This document shows, one piece after another, positions 9,214-17,602 of a stretch of 64,000 nt of DNA (positions are counted from its first letter, which is position 1; every line of letters starts with the position of its first letter). The position numbers and the translations under genes are program-made. This DNA comes from an uncultured Lachnospiraceae bacterium (GTDB lineage: Bacteria > Bacillota > Clostridia > Lachnospirales > Lachnospiraceae): contig CAJTJZ010000004.1 in assembly GCA_910576895.1 (NCBI GenBank), positions 1 through 64,000 on the forward strand, in the 5' to 3' direction. Under the pieces are notes generated by a model, which was not told where the DNA came from, made no database searches, and was given only the letters and a program-made list of their open reading frames with translations.

Positions 9214-9521
9214 TGTGGATAACTTTGTGGATAACTTGTGGATAACTGGAAATAATAGAGGCACGAAAATAAGTTATCCACAGATTATCCACAAGTTATC
9301 CACAATGAGAAAAAAGTTATCCACATATTGTGGATAAGTTATCCACAATATCCACAATGAAAAAAGCAAGAAAATATCAGGGTTTTTTATAGGTGGAAAA
9401 AAGTTATCCACAAGTTATCCACAATGAGAAAAAAGTTATCCACAACATTGTGGATAAGTCTGAAAAAGTTATCCACCTATGTGGATAAGTCTGAAAAAGT
9501 TATCCACAACATTGTGGATAA
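9214..9521. other. oriC: oriC part 2: DnaA box cluster between dnaA and rpmH
   Basis: Perfect 9-mers start at 9214, 9226, 9237, 9274, 9285, 9296, 9317, 9329, 9339, 9404, 9415, 9436, 9449, 9480, 9500 and 9513 (sixteen), with near-matches at 9348 (ATATCCACA) and 9469 (TTATCCACC). Some sit as head-to-head pairs separated by a few bases, others as same-direction runs at 11-12 bp spacing. No gene is plausible here; short open frames are only translated boxes. The array separates the divergent dnaA and rpmH promoters. Confidence 0.93.
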
Positions 9522-9578
9522 GTTAAAACAACGATATTTTTTATGTTATTTTATCATATTTTATCAAATAAAAAAAGC

Positions 9579-9607
9579 TTGACGAAAATCGGGTTTGATA
9601 CTATAAT
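9579..9607 (+). promoter_or_regulatory. rpmH promoter
   Basis: TTGACG (9579-9584) and TATAAT (9602-9607) are separated by 17 bp. The predicted start is about 75 bp before rpmH and about 60 bp after the last upstream DnaA box. It probably drives rpmH-rnpA-yidD-yidC-jag. Confidence 0.85.
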
Positions 9608-9688
9608 AGGCTCGTTCTATGTTTAAAATAAGAAAAATAGATAGTTCTATGTCTGTATAGACAAGAATTTATAAGGAGGTGGATAATA

Positions 9689-9823
9689 ATGAAAATGACA
9701 TTTCAGCCAAAAAAGAGATCACGTTCTAAAGTTCATGGATTTCGTAAAAGAATGAGTACGGCAAGTGGAAGAAAAGTATTAGCAAGAAGACGTGCTAAGG
9801 GCAGAAAAGTATTATCTGCATAA
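9689..9823 (+). CDS. rpmH: Large ribosomal subunit protein bL34
   Basis: This is the 44-residue, highly basic L34 protein of the 50S subunit. The sequence MKMTFQPKKRSRSKVHGFRK and the following RMSTASGRKVLARRRAKGR motif are diagnostic. AAGGAGG lies a few bases before the ATG. It is the first gene of the rightward operon, 25 bp before rnpA, its near-universal neighbour. Confidence 0.97.
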   Translation: MKMTFQPKKRSRSKVHGFRKRMSTASGRKVLARRRAKGRKVLSA

Positions 9824-9848
9824 ACAGCAATTTTAGGAGAACAGGAAA

Positions 9849-10202
9849 TTGTTTGAGTCGTTAAAGAACAGCAGGGAATTTCGTTTTGTCTATCAAAATG
9901 GAAAATCGTATGCCAATCGATATTTAGTTATGTATGTAGCGAAAAATTGCTTGAAAAAAAATAGACTTGGCATTTCTGTCAGTAAAAAAGTAGGCAATAG
10001 TGTCAAACGACATCGTATAATAAGACTCATTAGGGAAAGCTTTCGACTGCATAAAGAGGAGCTTTCCAAAGGACAGACGGGAAATGATATTGTAGTAATC
10101 GCTAGGGTGGCGGCAAAAGGCAAAGGATACAAAGAGATAGAAAGTGCTTGTTTGCATTTAGCAAGACTGCATGGGCTTTTCGATAATAGAACAGGGAGAT
10201 GA
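9849..10202 (+). CDS. rnpA: Ribonuclease P protein component
   Basis: RnpA is the protein cofactor of the ribozyme that matures tRNA 5' ends. The 117-residue protein has the expected start (SLKNSREFRFVYQNGKSY) and the RNA-binding signature KNRLGISVSKKVGNSVKRHR. Translation begins at a TTG codon, with TAGGAG about ten bases upstream; no ATG or GTG is available nearby in frame. It lies between rpmH and yidD as usual. Confidence 0.95.
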   Translation: MFESLKNSREFRFVYQNGKSYANRYLVMYVAKNCLKKNRLGISVSKKVGNSVKRHRIIRLIRESFRLHKEELSKGQTGNDIVVIARVAAKGKGYKEIESACLHLARLHGLFDNRTGR

Positions 10203-10209
10203 TGATAGC

Positions 10210-10425
10210 GTGGCAAGTCGTTTATTGATAAATATTATTATTTTTTACCAAAAATATCTGTCAGGCTTAAAAGGAGCACCTACTTGTATTTATGTACCGA
10301 CCTGTTCTGCCTATGCTGTTGAAGCATTGCAAAAATATGGATTTTTTAAAGGAACTTATTTGGCAGTTAGAAGGATTCTTCGCTGTCATCCTTTTCATAA
10401 AGGTGGATATGATCCTGTTCCATAA
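10210..10425 (+). CDS. yidD: Membrane protein insertion efficiency factor YidD
   Basis: YidD is a small membrane-associated protein that assists YidC. The core reads FYQKYLSGLKGAPTCIYVPT, followed by CSAYAVEALQKYG and ending in RRILRCHPFHKGGYDPVP, which is diagnostic with its three Cys. The GTG at 10210 gives the usual N terminus (71 residues) and has AGGGAG about 11 bases upstream. An in-frame ATG at 10171 would overlap rnpA and add 13 residues without homology, so I reject it, although not with certainty. Confidence 0.92.
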   Translation: MASRLLINIIIFYQKYLSGLKGAPTCIYVPTCSAYAVEALQKYGFFKGTYLAVRRILRCHPFHKGGYDPVP

Positions 10426-10483
10426 AAAGAAACCGTAAAAAACAAGCTAGGCCTAAGAAAGAAAGCGAAAGGTTTTTAGAAAC

Positions 10484-11743
10484 ATGATAAATTGTGGGTT
10501 CGTGTTATTAACACAATATCAGGGCAAAATACTAGGACCTGTTGCATGGGTGTTAGGTAAAATCTTAAATGGGATTTATATTGCACTGAGCCAGTTTGGA
10601 ATTGAAAATGCAGGGTTATGTATTATTATCTTTACATTTTTTGTAAATGCTTTAATCATACCCTTTAATATCAAACAGCAGAAATTTTCAAAGCTATCTT
10701 CGGTTATGCAGCCAGAGTTAGCAAAAGTTAATGAAAAGTACAGAGGAAAAAAAGATACAGAATCTATGCAGAAAATGCAGCTAGAAACGCAAGCTGTCTA
10801 TCAGAAATATGGCGTTAATCCAACAAGCGGCTGTTTACCATTATTAATTACAATGCCGATTATACTTGCTTTATATCGTGTTATTTATGCAATTCCAGCT
10901 TATGTGGATGCTATTGGTACACTTTATTATAATATTGCAGCTGCACTGGAAGGACAGAATTATTTGGAATATATGACAAATATGATAAGTGAACTTGCTG
11001 TCCGTACTGCTGGTTGGGGAGATATTACCAATGAAATATCACAAATGCATCTAGTAGATATTTTATCTCAGTTTAAAACTGCCGACTGGGATGCTTTGAT
11101 TGCTCAATTTCCAGATATTGCAGAAATTATTCGTACAAATTCGGAAAAAATTATGCATATTAATTCCTTTATTGGGGGATTAAATATTGCAGATACACCG
11201 GGTTATAAGCCTCCGGGTATCTTTTTACCAATTCTTGCTGTTGTAATGCAGTTGATTCAGGTTCGCCTTATGCCACAGCCAGCTTCGCAAGGACAGGAAA
11301 TGGATGCAACCATGCAGAGCATGAAAGTAATGAATACATTTATGCCAATTTTTTCTGGACTTACCTGTATTATTTTGCCAATCGGTGTTGGTGTTTACTG
11401 GGTATCAGGTTATGTATTTCGGATTATTCAACAGCTTTGTATTAATCAATATATGAAAAAAGTTGATATAAATAAGATGATTGAGAGAAATGTGGAAAAA
11501 GCCAAAAAGAGGAATCAAAAGCTTGGAATTGATCCGGAGGCAGTACAAAAGTATGCTATGCAAAGGACAAGCAATATAAAAGAAACAACAAAACAAATTT
11601 CTACCGCAGGGAAGGCTAATCTTGACGTAAATAGGAATAAGAAAGGAAATGCCGGGAAAAGTAATGTAGAATATAAACCCGGTGGTATTGCGGCAAAAGC
11701 ACATTTAGTCAGCCGGGGCAGTTCCGGCAGGGAGGATAAGTAA
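10484..11743 (+). CDS. yidC: Membrane protein insertase YidC/Oxa1
   Basis: YidC inserts proteins into the cytoplasmic membrane with or without SecYEG. The 419-residue protein has an N-terminal transmembrane helix, a long hydrophilic loop, the conserved GCLPLLITMPIILALYRVIY segment, and later helices around GLTCIILPIGVGVYWVSGY. The C-terminal tail is long and basic (VDINKMIERNVEKAKKRNQ onwards), as in YidC forms that contact the ribosome. The loop between the second and third conserved segments (about residues 145-235) is longer than in Bacillus. It lies 58 bp after yidD and four bases before jag. Confidence 0.95.
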   Translation: MINCGFVLLTQYQGKILGPVAWVLGKILNGIYIALSQFGIENAGLCIIIFTFFVNALIIPFNIKQQKFSKLSSVMQPELAKVNEKYRGKKDTESMQKMQLETQAVYQKYGVNPTSGCLPLLITMPIILALYRVIYAIPAYVDAIGTLYYNIAAALEGQNYLEYMTNMISELAVRTAGWGDITNEISQMHLVDILSQFKTADWDALIAQFPDIAEIIRTNSEKIMHINSFIGGLNIADTPGYKPPGIFLPILAVVMQLIQVRLMPQPASQGQEMDATMQSMKVMNTFMPIFSGLTCIILPIGVGVYWVSGYVFRIIQQLCINQYMKKVDINKMIERNVEKAKKRNQKLGIDPEAVQKYAMQRTSNIKETTKQISTAGKANLDVNRNKKGNAGKSNVEYKPGGIAAKAHLVSRGSSGREDK

Positions 11744-11747
11744 AAGT

Positions 11748-12797
11748 ATGGGAGATTGGTTAGAAATTTCTGCAAAAACAACGGAGGAAGCTATTACAGA
11801 AGCGTTGATTCAATTAGGAACTACAAGTGATAAGATAGAATATGAAGTATTAGAAAAAGAAAGCAAGGGGTTTTTTGGCTTTGGAAGTCGTGCAGCAAAA
11901 ATACGTGCAAGAGTGAAAGTAGAAGATCAGAAAAAAAAAGAGGAAGAACTTATACAGACGCAGCCATTGCCAGTAAATAATGTACAAGAGGTAGAAAAGA
12001 AGCCAGTAGTAGAAAAAGAAACAATAAAATCTTATGAAAAAAAGGAACAACATAGTTATAGTAAAGAAGAAAAGCCATATCGTCATGAAAATAAGATAGT
12101 GCAAAGGAATCAGGAGTATCAAAATCCATATAAATCCAGTAGTTTTCATTTAGGTAATGTAGAACAGGAAAAGACACAAACAGAACAAAAAGAGCCAGTA
12201 AAAATTGAAAATGTAGAGGAATTAAAACAGAATGCAGAAAAATTTCTAAGGGATATTTTAGGAACAATGGATATGCAGGCAGAAATTATTATATCATTTC
12301 GTGAACCTGAAACAACACTAGAAATTTCCTTAGAAGGCGATGATATGGGAATCTTGATAGGAAAACGTGGGCAGACATTAGATTCTTTGCAATATCTTGT
12401 TAGTCTTGTTATTAACAAAAAAAGCAATAGCTATGTAAAAGTAAAATTAGATACAGAAAATTATCGTGAAAGACGCAAAGAAACATTGGAAAATCTTGCA
12501 AGAAATATAGCATTTAAAGTAAAAAGAACAAAACGTCCTGTTACTTTAGAGCCAATGAATCCATATGAAAGACGAATTATTCATTCGGCACTTCAGCATG
12601 ACAAATTTGTGGAAACGCATAGCGAAGGAGAAGAACCTTATAGGAAAATTATAGTTACATTAAAGAGAAATAATCGAGATTATGGAAATCGAAGAAATTC
12701 TTATTCTAGAGATTATAATTATAGACGAGATTACAATAATTACAAAAGAGCACGCCAGATAGAAAGAGAAACGGAAAAGAAAACTTCTGAAGAATAA
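11748..12797 (+). CDS. khpB: RNA-binding protein KhpB/Jag (Jag-N, KH, R3H)
   Basis: KhpB (Jag, EloR) is an RNA-binding regulator of cell elongation that pairs with KhpA. Of its 349 residues, the first 55 are a Jag-N domain (KESKGFFGFGSRAAKI). A charged Glu/Lys/Gln-rich linker follows. The KH domain has the GxxG loop in ILIGKRGQTLDSLQYLV, and the R3H domain contains NPYERRIIHSALQ. The last 35 residues are an unusual Arg/Tyr/Asn-rich tail (RDYGNRRNSYSRDYNYRR) that looks disordered. It follows yidC by four bases and is closed by a terminator at 12825-12852. Confidence 0.95.
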   Translation: MGDWLEISAKTTEEAITEALIQLGTTSDKIEYEVLEKESKGFFGFGSRAAKIRARVKVEDQKKKEEELIQTQPLPVNNVQEVEKKPVVEKETIKSYEKKEQHSYSKEEKPYRHENKIVQRNQEYQNPYKSSSFHLGNVEQEKTQTEQKEPVKIENVEELKQNAEKFLRDILGTMDMQAEIIISFREPETTLEISLEGDDMGILIGKRGQTLDSLQYLVSLVINKKSNSYVKVKLDTENYRERRKETLENLARNIAFKVKRTKRPVTLEPMNPYERRIIHSALQHDKFVETHSEGEEPYRKIIVTLKRNNRDYGNRRNSYSRDYNYRRDYNNYKRARQIERETEKKTSEE

Positions 12798-12824
12798 ATG
12801 TGGAAATGAAAAATTAAGAAAGAG

Positions 12825-12852
12825 GGCAGGCAATATAGAGCTTGTCTTTTTT
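12825..12852 (+). terminator. Terminator after jag
   Basis: GGCAGGC pairs with GCTTGTC (two G-U pairs) around an eight-base loop and is followed by six T. It ends the rpmH-jag operon. Confidence 0.8.
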
Positions 12853-12929
12853 CTATATAGAAATATTTATACTAATGATCAAAAAACGGATGATTTACTA
12901 TAAAGTTAAAGTATAGTGAAATTATATTT

Positions 12930-13060
12930 TATACTGGCGGTCGAAAAATATGACCGCTCAGTATAAAGTGATGTGCACGACAGGAAATAAGCCACTTCGT
13001 GGCTGCGGTCGGTACGAACTCACGAGCGAAAAGAGGAAAGATTTTTCGCTCGTGAGTATA
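12930..13060 (+). repeat. Structured TATACT...AGTATA repeat (copy 2, full length)
   Basis: This 131 bp element has three stem-loops. Hairpin 1 (12930-12965) pairs TATACT with AGTATA and GCGGTC with GACCGC. Hairpin 2 has the core GCCACTTCGTGGC. Hairpin 3 has a perfect 15 bp stem, 13018-13032 with 13043-13057. The element begins TATACT and ends GAGTATA. It lies 62 bp upstream of mnmE on the same strand. About 85% of it matches the copy at 26249 by eye. Confidence 0.85.
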
Positions 13061-13093
13061 AAAAGAGAAAGAAGATAGAAAGAAAGGAAAAAG

Positions 13094-13114
13094 ATGCCAT
13101 ATGGCATAAAATAG
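13094..13114 (+). promoter_or_regulatory. Mini-ORF/hairpin between ribosome binding site and mnmE start
   Basis: AAAGGAAA (13083-13090) is followed at normal spacing by an ATG that opens a six-codon frame (MPYGIK, stop at 13112-13114). The start is also a palindrome, ATGCCATATGGCAT (13094-13107). The mnmE ATG at 13122 has only A-rich sequence before it. Either the mini-ORF couples translation to mnmE, or the hairpin brings the distant site closer. Confidence 0.45.
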
Positions 13115-13121
13115 AAAAAAA

Positions 13122-14513
13122 ATGAAGCAAAAAGAAACAATTGCTGCAATTGCAACTGCTATGGGGACTGCTGGAATTAGTATTATTAGAATTAGCGGGA
13201 AAGATGCAATTTCTATAACTGATCGTATTTTTAAAGCAAAAAATCAAAAGTGCCTTGCTTTTTCTAAATCTCATACAATCCATTATGGATATATAATGGA
13301 AGAAGGGTATAAGATTGATGAAGTGCTTGTGCTTATTATGAAAGCACCAAATACTTATACAAAAGAGAATATTGTTGAAATTGACTGTCATGGTGGAGCT
13401 ATGGTGACAAATCGTATCTTGCAAGTAGTGATAAGAAATGGAGCAAGACTTGCAGAACCCGGAGAATTTACAAAACGTGCTTTTTTAAATGGAAGACTTG
13501 ATTTATCGCAAGCAGAAGCGGTAATAGATATTATTCATGCAGAAAACGAATATGCCTTGCAAAGTTCTATGCAGCAATTATCAGGAAATTTAAGAAGAAA
13601 AATAGAAGAACTTAGAAAACAAATTTTATTGGAATTATCATTTCTTGAAGCAGCTCTTGATGATCCAGAACATATTTGTCTGGATGGGTTTTCAGAAAAG
13701 CTTTCTGAAAATATAGAGAAATGGTCTATAGAATTAAAAAAGCTTTTATCAACGGCAGATACAGGAAGAATTTTAAGAGAGGGTGTGAAAACAGCAATTA
13801 TAGGAAAACCCAATGCAGGAAAATCTTCTCTTTTAAATTTATTGGCAGGACAAGAGAGGGCAATTGTAACAGAAATTGCGGGAACAACAAGAGATGTGTT
13901 AGAGGAACAGATTCTATTACAGGGTGGACTCTCATTAATTTTAATGGATACCGCTGGCATTCATAATAGTAGTGATCAAGTAGAAAAAATAGGGATTGAA
14001 AAAGCAAAAGCCTCTCTATATCAGGCTGATCTTATTTTATTTGTATTTGATGTTTCCAAAGGATTTTCAGAGGAAGATAAGCAAATTGCAGAATTGATAG
14101 AACAAAAACCTGTGATTATTTTATTGAATAAAATCGATTTAAAAGAGGAATGGAACTTGGAAGATTTTGAAATAAAATTTCCAAATTTAAAGGATGCTGT
14201 TAAAATTCCATTTTCAGCAAAAAAAGGAATAGGATTAGAACAATTACAACAACGGATCTTATCTATGTTTTATCAGGGTGCAGTTTCTTATAATAATGAA
14301 ATTTTTTTAACACGTGCAAGACATAAGGAAAGTATAGAAAACGCAATCAATAGTTTATTTGCTGTAAAAGAAAGCATTGCCTGTCATATGCCAGAGGATT
14401 TTTTTTCTATTGATTTAATGGATGCTTATGAAGCACTTGGAAAGATTATTGGAGAAGCAGTAGAAGATGATTTAGTAAATACAATATTTAAAGAATTTTG
14501 TATGGGAAAATAA
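13122..14513 (+). CDS. mnmE: tRNA modification GTPase MnmE
   Basis: MnmE works with MnmG to install the 5-carboxymethylaminomethyl group on wobble uridine 34. The 463-residue protein has the N-terminal folate-binding domain (ATAMGTAGISIIRISG), a helical domain, an inserted G domain with P-loop GKPNAGKSS (about 228-236), DTAGI and NKID, and the C-terminal CMGK motif carrying the catalytic cysteine. The length is normal. It has no clear ribosome binding site of its own; see the element at 13094. It is the first gene of a mnmE-mnmG-rsmG group. Confidence 0.97.
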   Translation: MKQKETIAAIATAMGTAGISIIRISGKDAISITDRIFKAKNQKCLAFSKSHTIHYGYIMEEGYKIDEVLVLIMKAPNTYTKENIVEIDCHGGAMVTNRILQVVIRNGARLAEPGEFTKRAFLNGRLDLSQAEAVIDIIHAENEYALQSSMQQLSGNLRRKIEELRKQILLELSFLEAALDDPEHICLDGFSEKLSENIEKWSIELKKLLSTADTGRILREGVKTAIIGKPNAGKSSLLNLLAGQERAIVTEIAGTTRDVLEEQILLQGGLSLILMDTAGIHNSSDQVEKIGIEKAKASLYQADLILFVFDVSKGFSEEDKQIAELIEQKPVIILLNKIDLKEEWNLEDFEIKFPNLKDAVKIPFSAKKGIGLEQLQQRILSMFYQGAVSYNNEIFLTRARHKESIENAINSLFAVKESIACHMPEDFFSIDLMDAYEALGKIIGEAVEDDLVNTIFKEFCMGK

Positions 14514-14568
14514 ACAACAGAAAGCTTTTTATTTTTTGATAGGAAAGCTATAGAATTGAGGAATAAAA

Positions 14569-16461
14569 ATGTCATATGAATATAAAGCAAATACTTGTGA
14601 TATTGTAGTCATTGGTGCAGGTCATGCAGGTTGTGAAGCAGCACTGGCAGCAGCAAGACTAGGAATGAAAACAATAATATTTACTGTTAGTGTAGATAGT
14701 ATTGCATTAATGCCTTGCAATCCAAATATTGGAGGAAGTTCAAAAGGTCATTTAGTTAGAGAAATTGATGCTCTTGGCGGTGAGATGGGAAAAAATATTG
14801 ATAAAACCTTTCTTCAGTCAAAAATGCTGAATTGTTCCAAAGGGCCAGCAGTTCATTCCTTACGTGCACAGGCAGATAAAAGAGAATATAGTCAGGCTAT
14901 GCGGCAAGTGCTTGAAAATACAGAAAATTTATTAATAAAGCAAGCGGAAGTCGTAGAACTTTTGGTACAGGACAATATGATTACAGGAGTAAAAACTTTT
15001 TCAGGTGCAATTTATTCTTGTCATGCAGTCATTCTCTGTACAGGTACTTATTTACGAGCACGCTGTATTTATGGTGATGTTAGTACCTATACAGGGCCAA
15101 ATGGTCTTATGGCGGCAAATTATCTTTCTGAATCCTTGAAGAATCTTGGAATTGAAATGTATCGCTTTAAAACAGGAACACCTGCAAGAGTTGATAAAAG
15201 AAGTATTGATTTTAGTAAAATGGAAGAACAAAAGGGAGATGAAGTGATTGTACCTTTTTCTTTTACAAACTATACTGAGGATATGGAAAAGGAACAATGC
15301 TCTTGTTGGCTGACTTATACAAATGAAAAGACACATGAAATTATTCGTAATAATCTTGATCGTTCTCCACTTTATTCCGGCAATATTAAGGGGACAGGGC
15401 CAAGATATTGTCCTTCTATAGAAGATAAAGTAGTACGGTTTGCTGATCATAATAGACATCAAGTATTTATTGAACCGGAAGGAAATGGAACAAATGAAAT
15501 GTATCTGGGTGGTATGTCAAGTTCTTTGCCAGAAGATGTACAGATTGCTATGTATCGAAGTGTACCCGGATTAGAACAAGTAGAACTTGTAAGACCTGCC
15601 TATGCGATTGAATATGATTGTATTAATCCAAATCAGCTTTTGCCAAGTTTGGAATTTAAAGCAATTTCAGGATTATTTAGCGGAGGTCAATTTAATGGAA
15701 GTTCTGGATATGAGGAAGCAGCAGCACAGGGATTAATCGCAGGAATCAATGCAGTAAGAAAACTTCAGGGAAAAGAAGCTATTATTATTGGACGTTCTCA
15801 GGGTTATATTGGTGTATTAATTGATGATTTAGTAACAAAGAAAACAACAGAGCCTTATCGAATGATGACTTCAAGAGCAGAATACCGCCTGCTTTTGCGG
15901 CAGGATAATGCAGATTTGCGGCTTACAGAGCTTGGATATGAAATTGGTTTGATTTCAAAAGAACGCTATCAGAGTTTTTTGAAAAAAAAGGAATGTATTG
16001 AAAAGGAAACAGAACGTGTTCGTCATGTAATGGTAAATACAGGAGAAAATGTACAAAGCGTTTTAAAAGAGATTGGCAGTACACCTTTAAATTCTGGAGC
16101 AAGTCTTGCGGAACTTATTAGAAGACCAGAATGTAATTATGAAAATCTTGCAAGACTTGATGAAATGAGACAAGATTTACCAAAAGATGTTAGGGAACAG
16201 GTCAATATTAATATTAAATATGAAGGATATATTGAAAAGCAAATGCGACAGGTAACACAACATAAAAAGATGGAGAAAAAGCTTTTGCCAAAGGATTTAG
16301 ATTATAAAAAAATACCAAGTCTTAGAACGGAGGCAAGACAAAAATTAGAACAGATACGTCCCATTTCGATTGGACAGGCATCAAGGATTTCAGGGGTTTC
16401 TCCAGCAGATATTTCTATGCTATTAGTATATTTAGAACAAAAATATAGAGATAAGAAATAA
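14569..16461 (+). CDS. mnmG: tRNA uridine-5-carboxymethylaminomethyl synthesis enzyme MnmG
   Basis: MnmG (GidA) is the FAD- and NADH-dependent partner of MnmE in U34 modification. The 630-residue protein has the FAD-binding VIGAGHAGCEAALAAARLG at residues 15-33, the signatures PCNPNIGGSSKGHL and GTGPRYCPSIEDK, and the C-terminal MnmE-binding helices with RISGVSPADISMLLVYLEQ. Length and domain order are normal. The gap to mnmE is 55 bp and to rsmG 39 bp. Confidence 0.97.
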   Translation: MSYEYKANTCDIVVIGAGHAGCEAALAAARLGMKTIIFTVSVDSIALMPCNPNIGGSSKGHLVREIDALGGEMGKNIDKTFLQSKMLNCSKGPAVHSLRAQADKREYSQAMRQVLENTENLLIKQAEVVELLVQDNMITGVKTFSGAIYSCHAVILCTGTYLRARCIYGDVSTYTGPNGLMAANYLSESLKNLGIEMYRFKTGTPARVDKRSIDFSKMEEQKGDEVIVPFSFTNYTEDMEKEQCSCWLTYTNEKTHEIIRNNLDRSPLYSGNIKGTGPRYCPSIEDKVVRFADHNRHQVFIEPEGNGTNEMYLGGMSSSLPEDVQIAMYRSVPGLEQVELVRPAYAIEYDCINPNQLLPSLEFKAISGLFSGGQFNGSSGYEEAAAQGLIAGINAVRKLQGKEAIIIGRSQGYIGVLIDDLVTKKTTEPYRMMTSRAEYRLLLRQDNADLRLTELGYEIGLISKERYQSFLKKKECIEKETERVRHVMVNTGENVQSVLKEIGSTPLNSGASLAELIRRPECNYENLARLDEMRQDLPKDVREQVNINIKYEGYIEKQMRQVTQHKKMEKKLLPKDLDYKKIPSLRTEARQKLEQIRPISIGQASRISGVSPADISMLLVYLEQKYRDKK

Positions 16462-16500
16462 TATGGTAGATTATATACGAAAAACTAGGAGCAAATAAAG

Positions 16501-17286
16501 ATGATAATACAAGATATGGAAAGTTTAAAAGATCTTGCAACAGAATTTCATATAGAACTGCAAAAAGAACAGATACAACAGTTTCAAATATATTATGAAT
16601 ATTTAATCGAAAAGAATAAAGTTATGAACTTAACGACAATTACAGAAAAGGAAGATGTTATTTTTAAACATTTTCTGGATAGTCTTTCTCTTTATAAGAT
16701 TGTGGAATTTGGAGAAAGACTTTATTCTTCTGAATATTTAGAAAAAGAACAAAAAAAGAAACTTTATTTTAATCAAAATTGTCGAATTCTGGATTTAGGA
16801 ACAGGTGCAGGATTTCCGGGACTGCCTTTAAAGATTGCCTTTAAAGAAACTAATGTAGTCTTAGCAGATTCTTTACAAAAACGAGTTCTTTTTCTTGAGG
16901 AGTTAATAAAAATGCTGGGACTTACAGGGGTTACAGCAATTCATGGAAGAGCGGAGGAATTAGCGAGAAAAGAAGATTATAGGGAAAAATTTGAACTTTG
17001 TGTTTCTCGGGCTGTTGCTAATCTTTCTGTATTATTGGAATATTGTCTGCCATTTGTTTCTGTTGGAGGCTACTTTATTGCTTATAAGTCAGCAGAGATA
17101 GAAGAAGAATTGGAAGAAAGTAAAAAAGCAATTTCTATCCTTGGAGGAAAATTAGAAAGAAGGGAAACTTTTTTATTGCCACATTCAGAGATTGGAAGAA
17201 GTTTTATTGTAATAAAAAAAGTAAAATCAACAGGAAAAAAATATCCAAGAATAGCAGGAAAACCTTCTAGAGAGCCAATTCATTGA
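16501..17286 (+). CDS. rsmG: 16S rRNA (guanine-527-N7)-methyltransferase
   Basis: RsmG (GidB) methylates G527 of 16S rRNA using S-adenosylmethionine. The 261-residue protein has NKVMNLTTITEKEDVIFKHF, the SAM-binding motif ILDLGTGAGFPGLPLKI and the CVSRAVANLSVLLEYCLPF segment. TAGGAG lies nine bases before the ATG. It is slightly longer than the B. subtilis protein owing to an inserted charged segment around residues 70-90. It closes the mnmE-mnmG-rsmG group. Confidence 0.96.
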   Translation: MIIQDMESLKDLATEFHIELQKEQIQQFQIYYEYLIEKNKVMNLTTITEKEDVIFKHFLDSLSLYKIVEFGERLYSSEYLEKEQKKKLYFNQNCRILDLGTGAGFPGLPLKIAFKETNVVLADSLQKRVLFLEELIKMLGLTGVTAIHGRAEELARKEDYREKFELCVSRAVANLSVLLEYCLPFVSVGGYFIAYKSAEIEEELEESKKAISILGGKLERRETFLLPHSEIGRSFIVIKKVKSTGKKYPRIAGKPSREPIH

Positions 17287-17602
17287 AATTTTATAAAATT
17301 TGCCGAAAATATCATAAAATATTTACAAATTTTACAAACTATGTACACAATTATTAGATATAATTCTCTCCAATAAAAATAAAAATTGTAATTAAAAATA
17401 GCACATACCAAAATTTTCTCATTTTTTTCATAACATAGGCTGTCTGGGAAACCAGACAGCCACTCCTTGTTTTTGGGGAGATTAAAAAAGATAGGAAGAA
17501 AATACTATTTTCATTTTAGATAAAGTGTGGATAATAAATGGCTATAGGGGTTTATACTATAGCAACTTTTTATTTATAAATACAAATTTGAGGGAAAATT
17601 TT
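17287..17602 (+). other. Intergenic region between rsmG and the histidine kinase
   Basis: No gene was found. The stretch is very AT-rich at first, with a TATAAT at 17359-17364 that lacks a good -35. It then holds a GC-rich hairpin (17438-17461) and a perfect DnaA box (17526-17534) ahead of the kinase gene. A transcript starting near 17371 and carrying the hairpin is possible but unproven. Confidence 0.5.
17438..17461 (+). terminator. GC-rich hairpin with GAAA tetraloop after rsmG
   Basis: GGCTGTCTGG and CCAGACAGCC form a perfect 10 bp stem closed by a GAAA (GNRA) tetraloop. A T-rich run (GTTTTT) follows only after seven bases, so termination efficiency is uncertain. It is the only GC-rich block in this gap and probably ends the mnmE-rsmG transcript, or is part of a small RNA. 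Confidence 0.55.

Noticed and set aside
9107..9337. Short open frames across the DnaA-box array on both strands
   Set aside because: They are translations of repeated TTATCCACA words, with no ribosome binding sites or homology.
9214..9521. CRISPR-like direct repeats
   Set aside because: The repeated unit is the 9 bp DnaA box in both orientations with irregular spacing; there are no spacers or cas genes.
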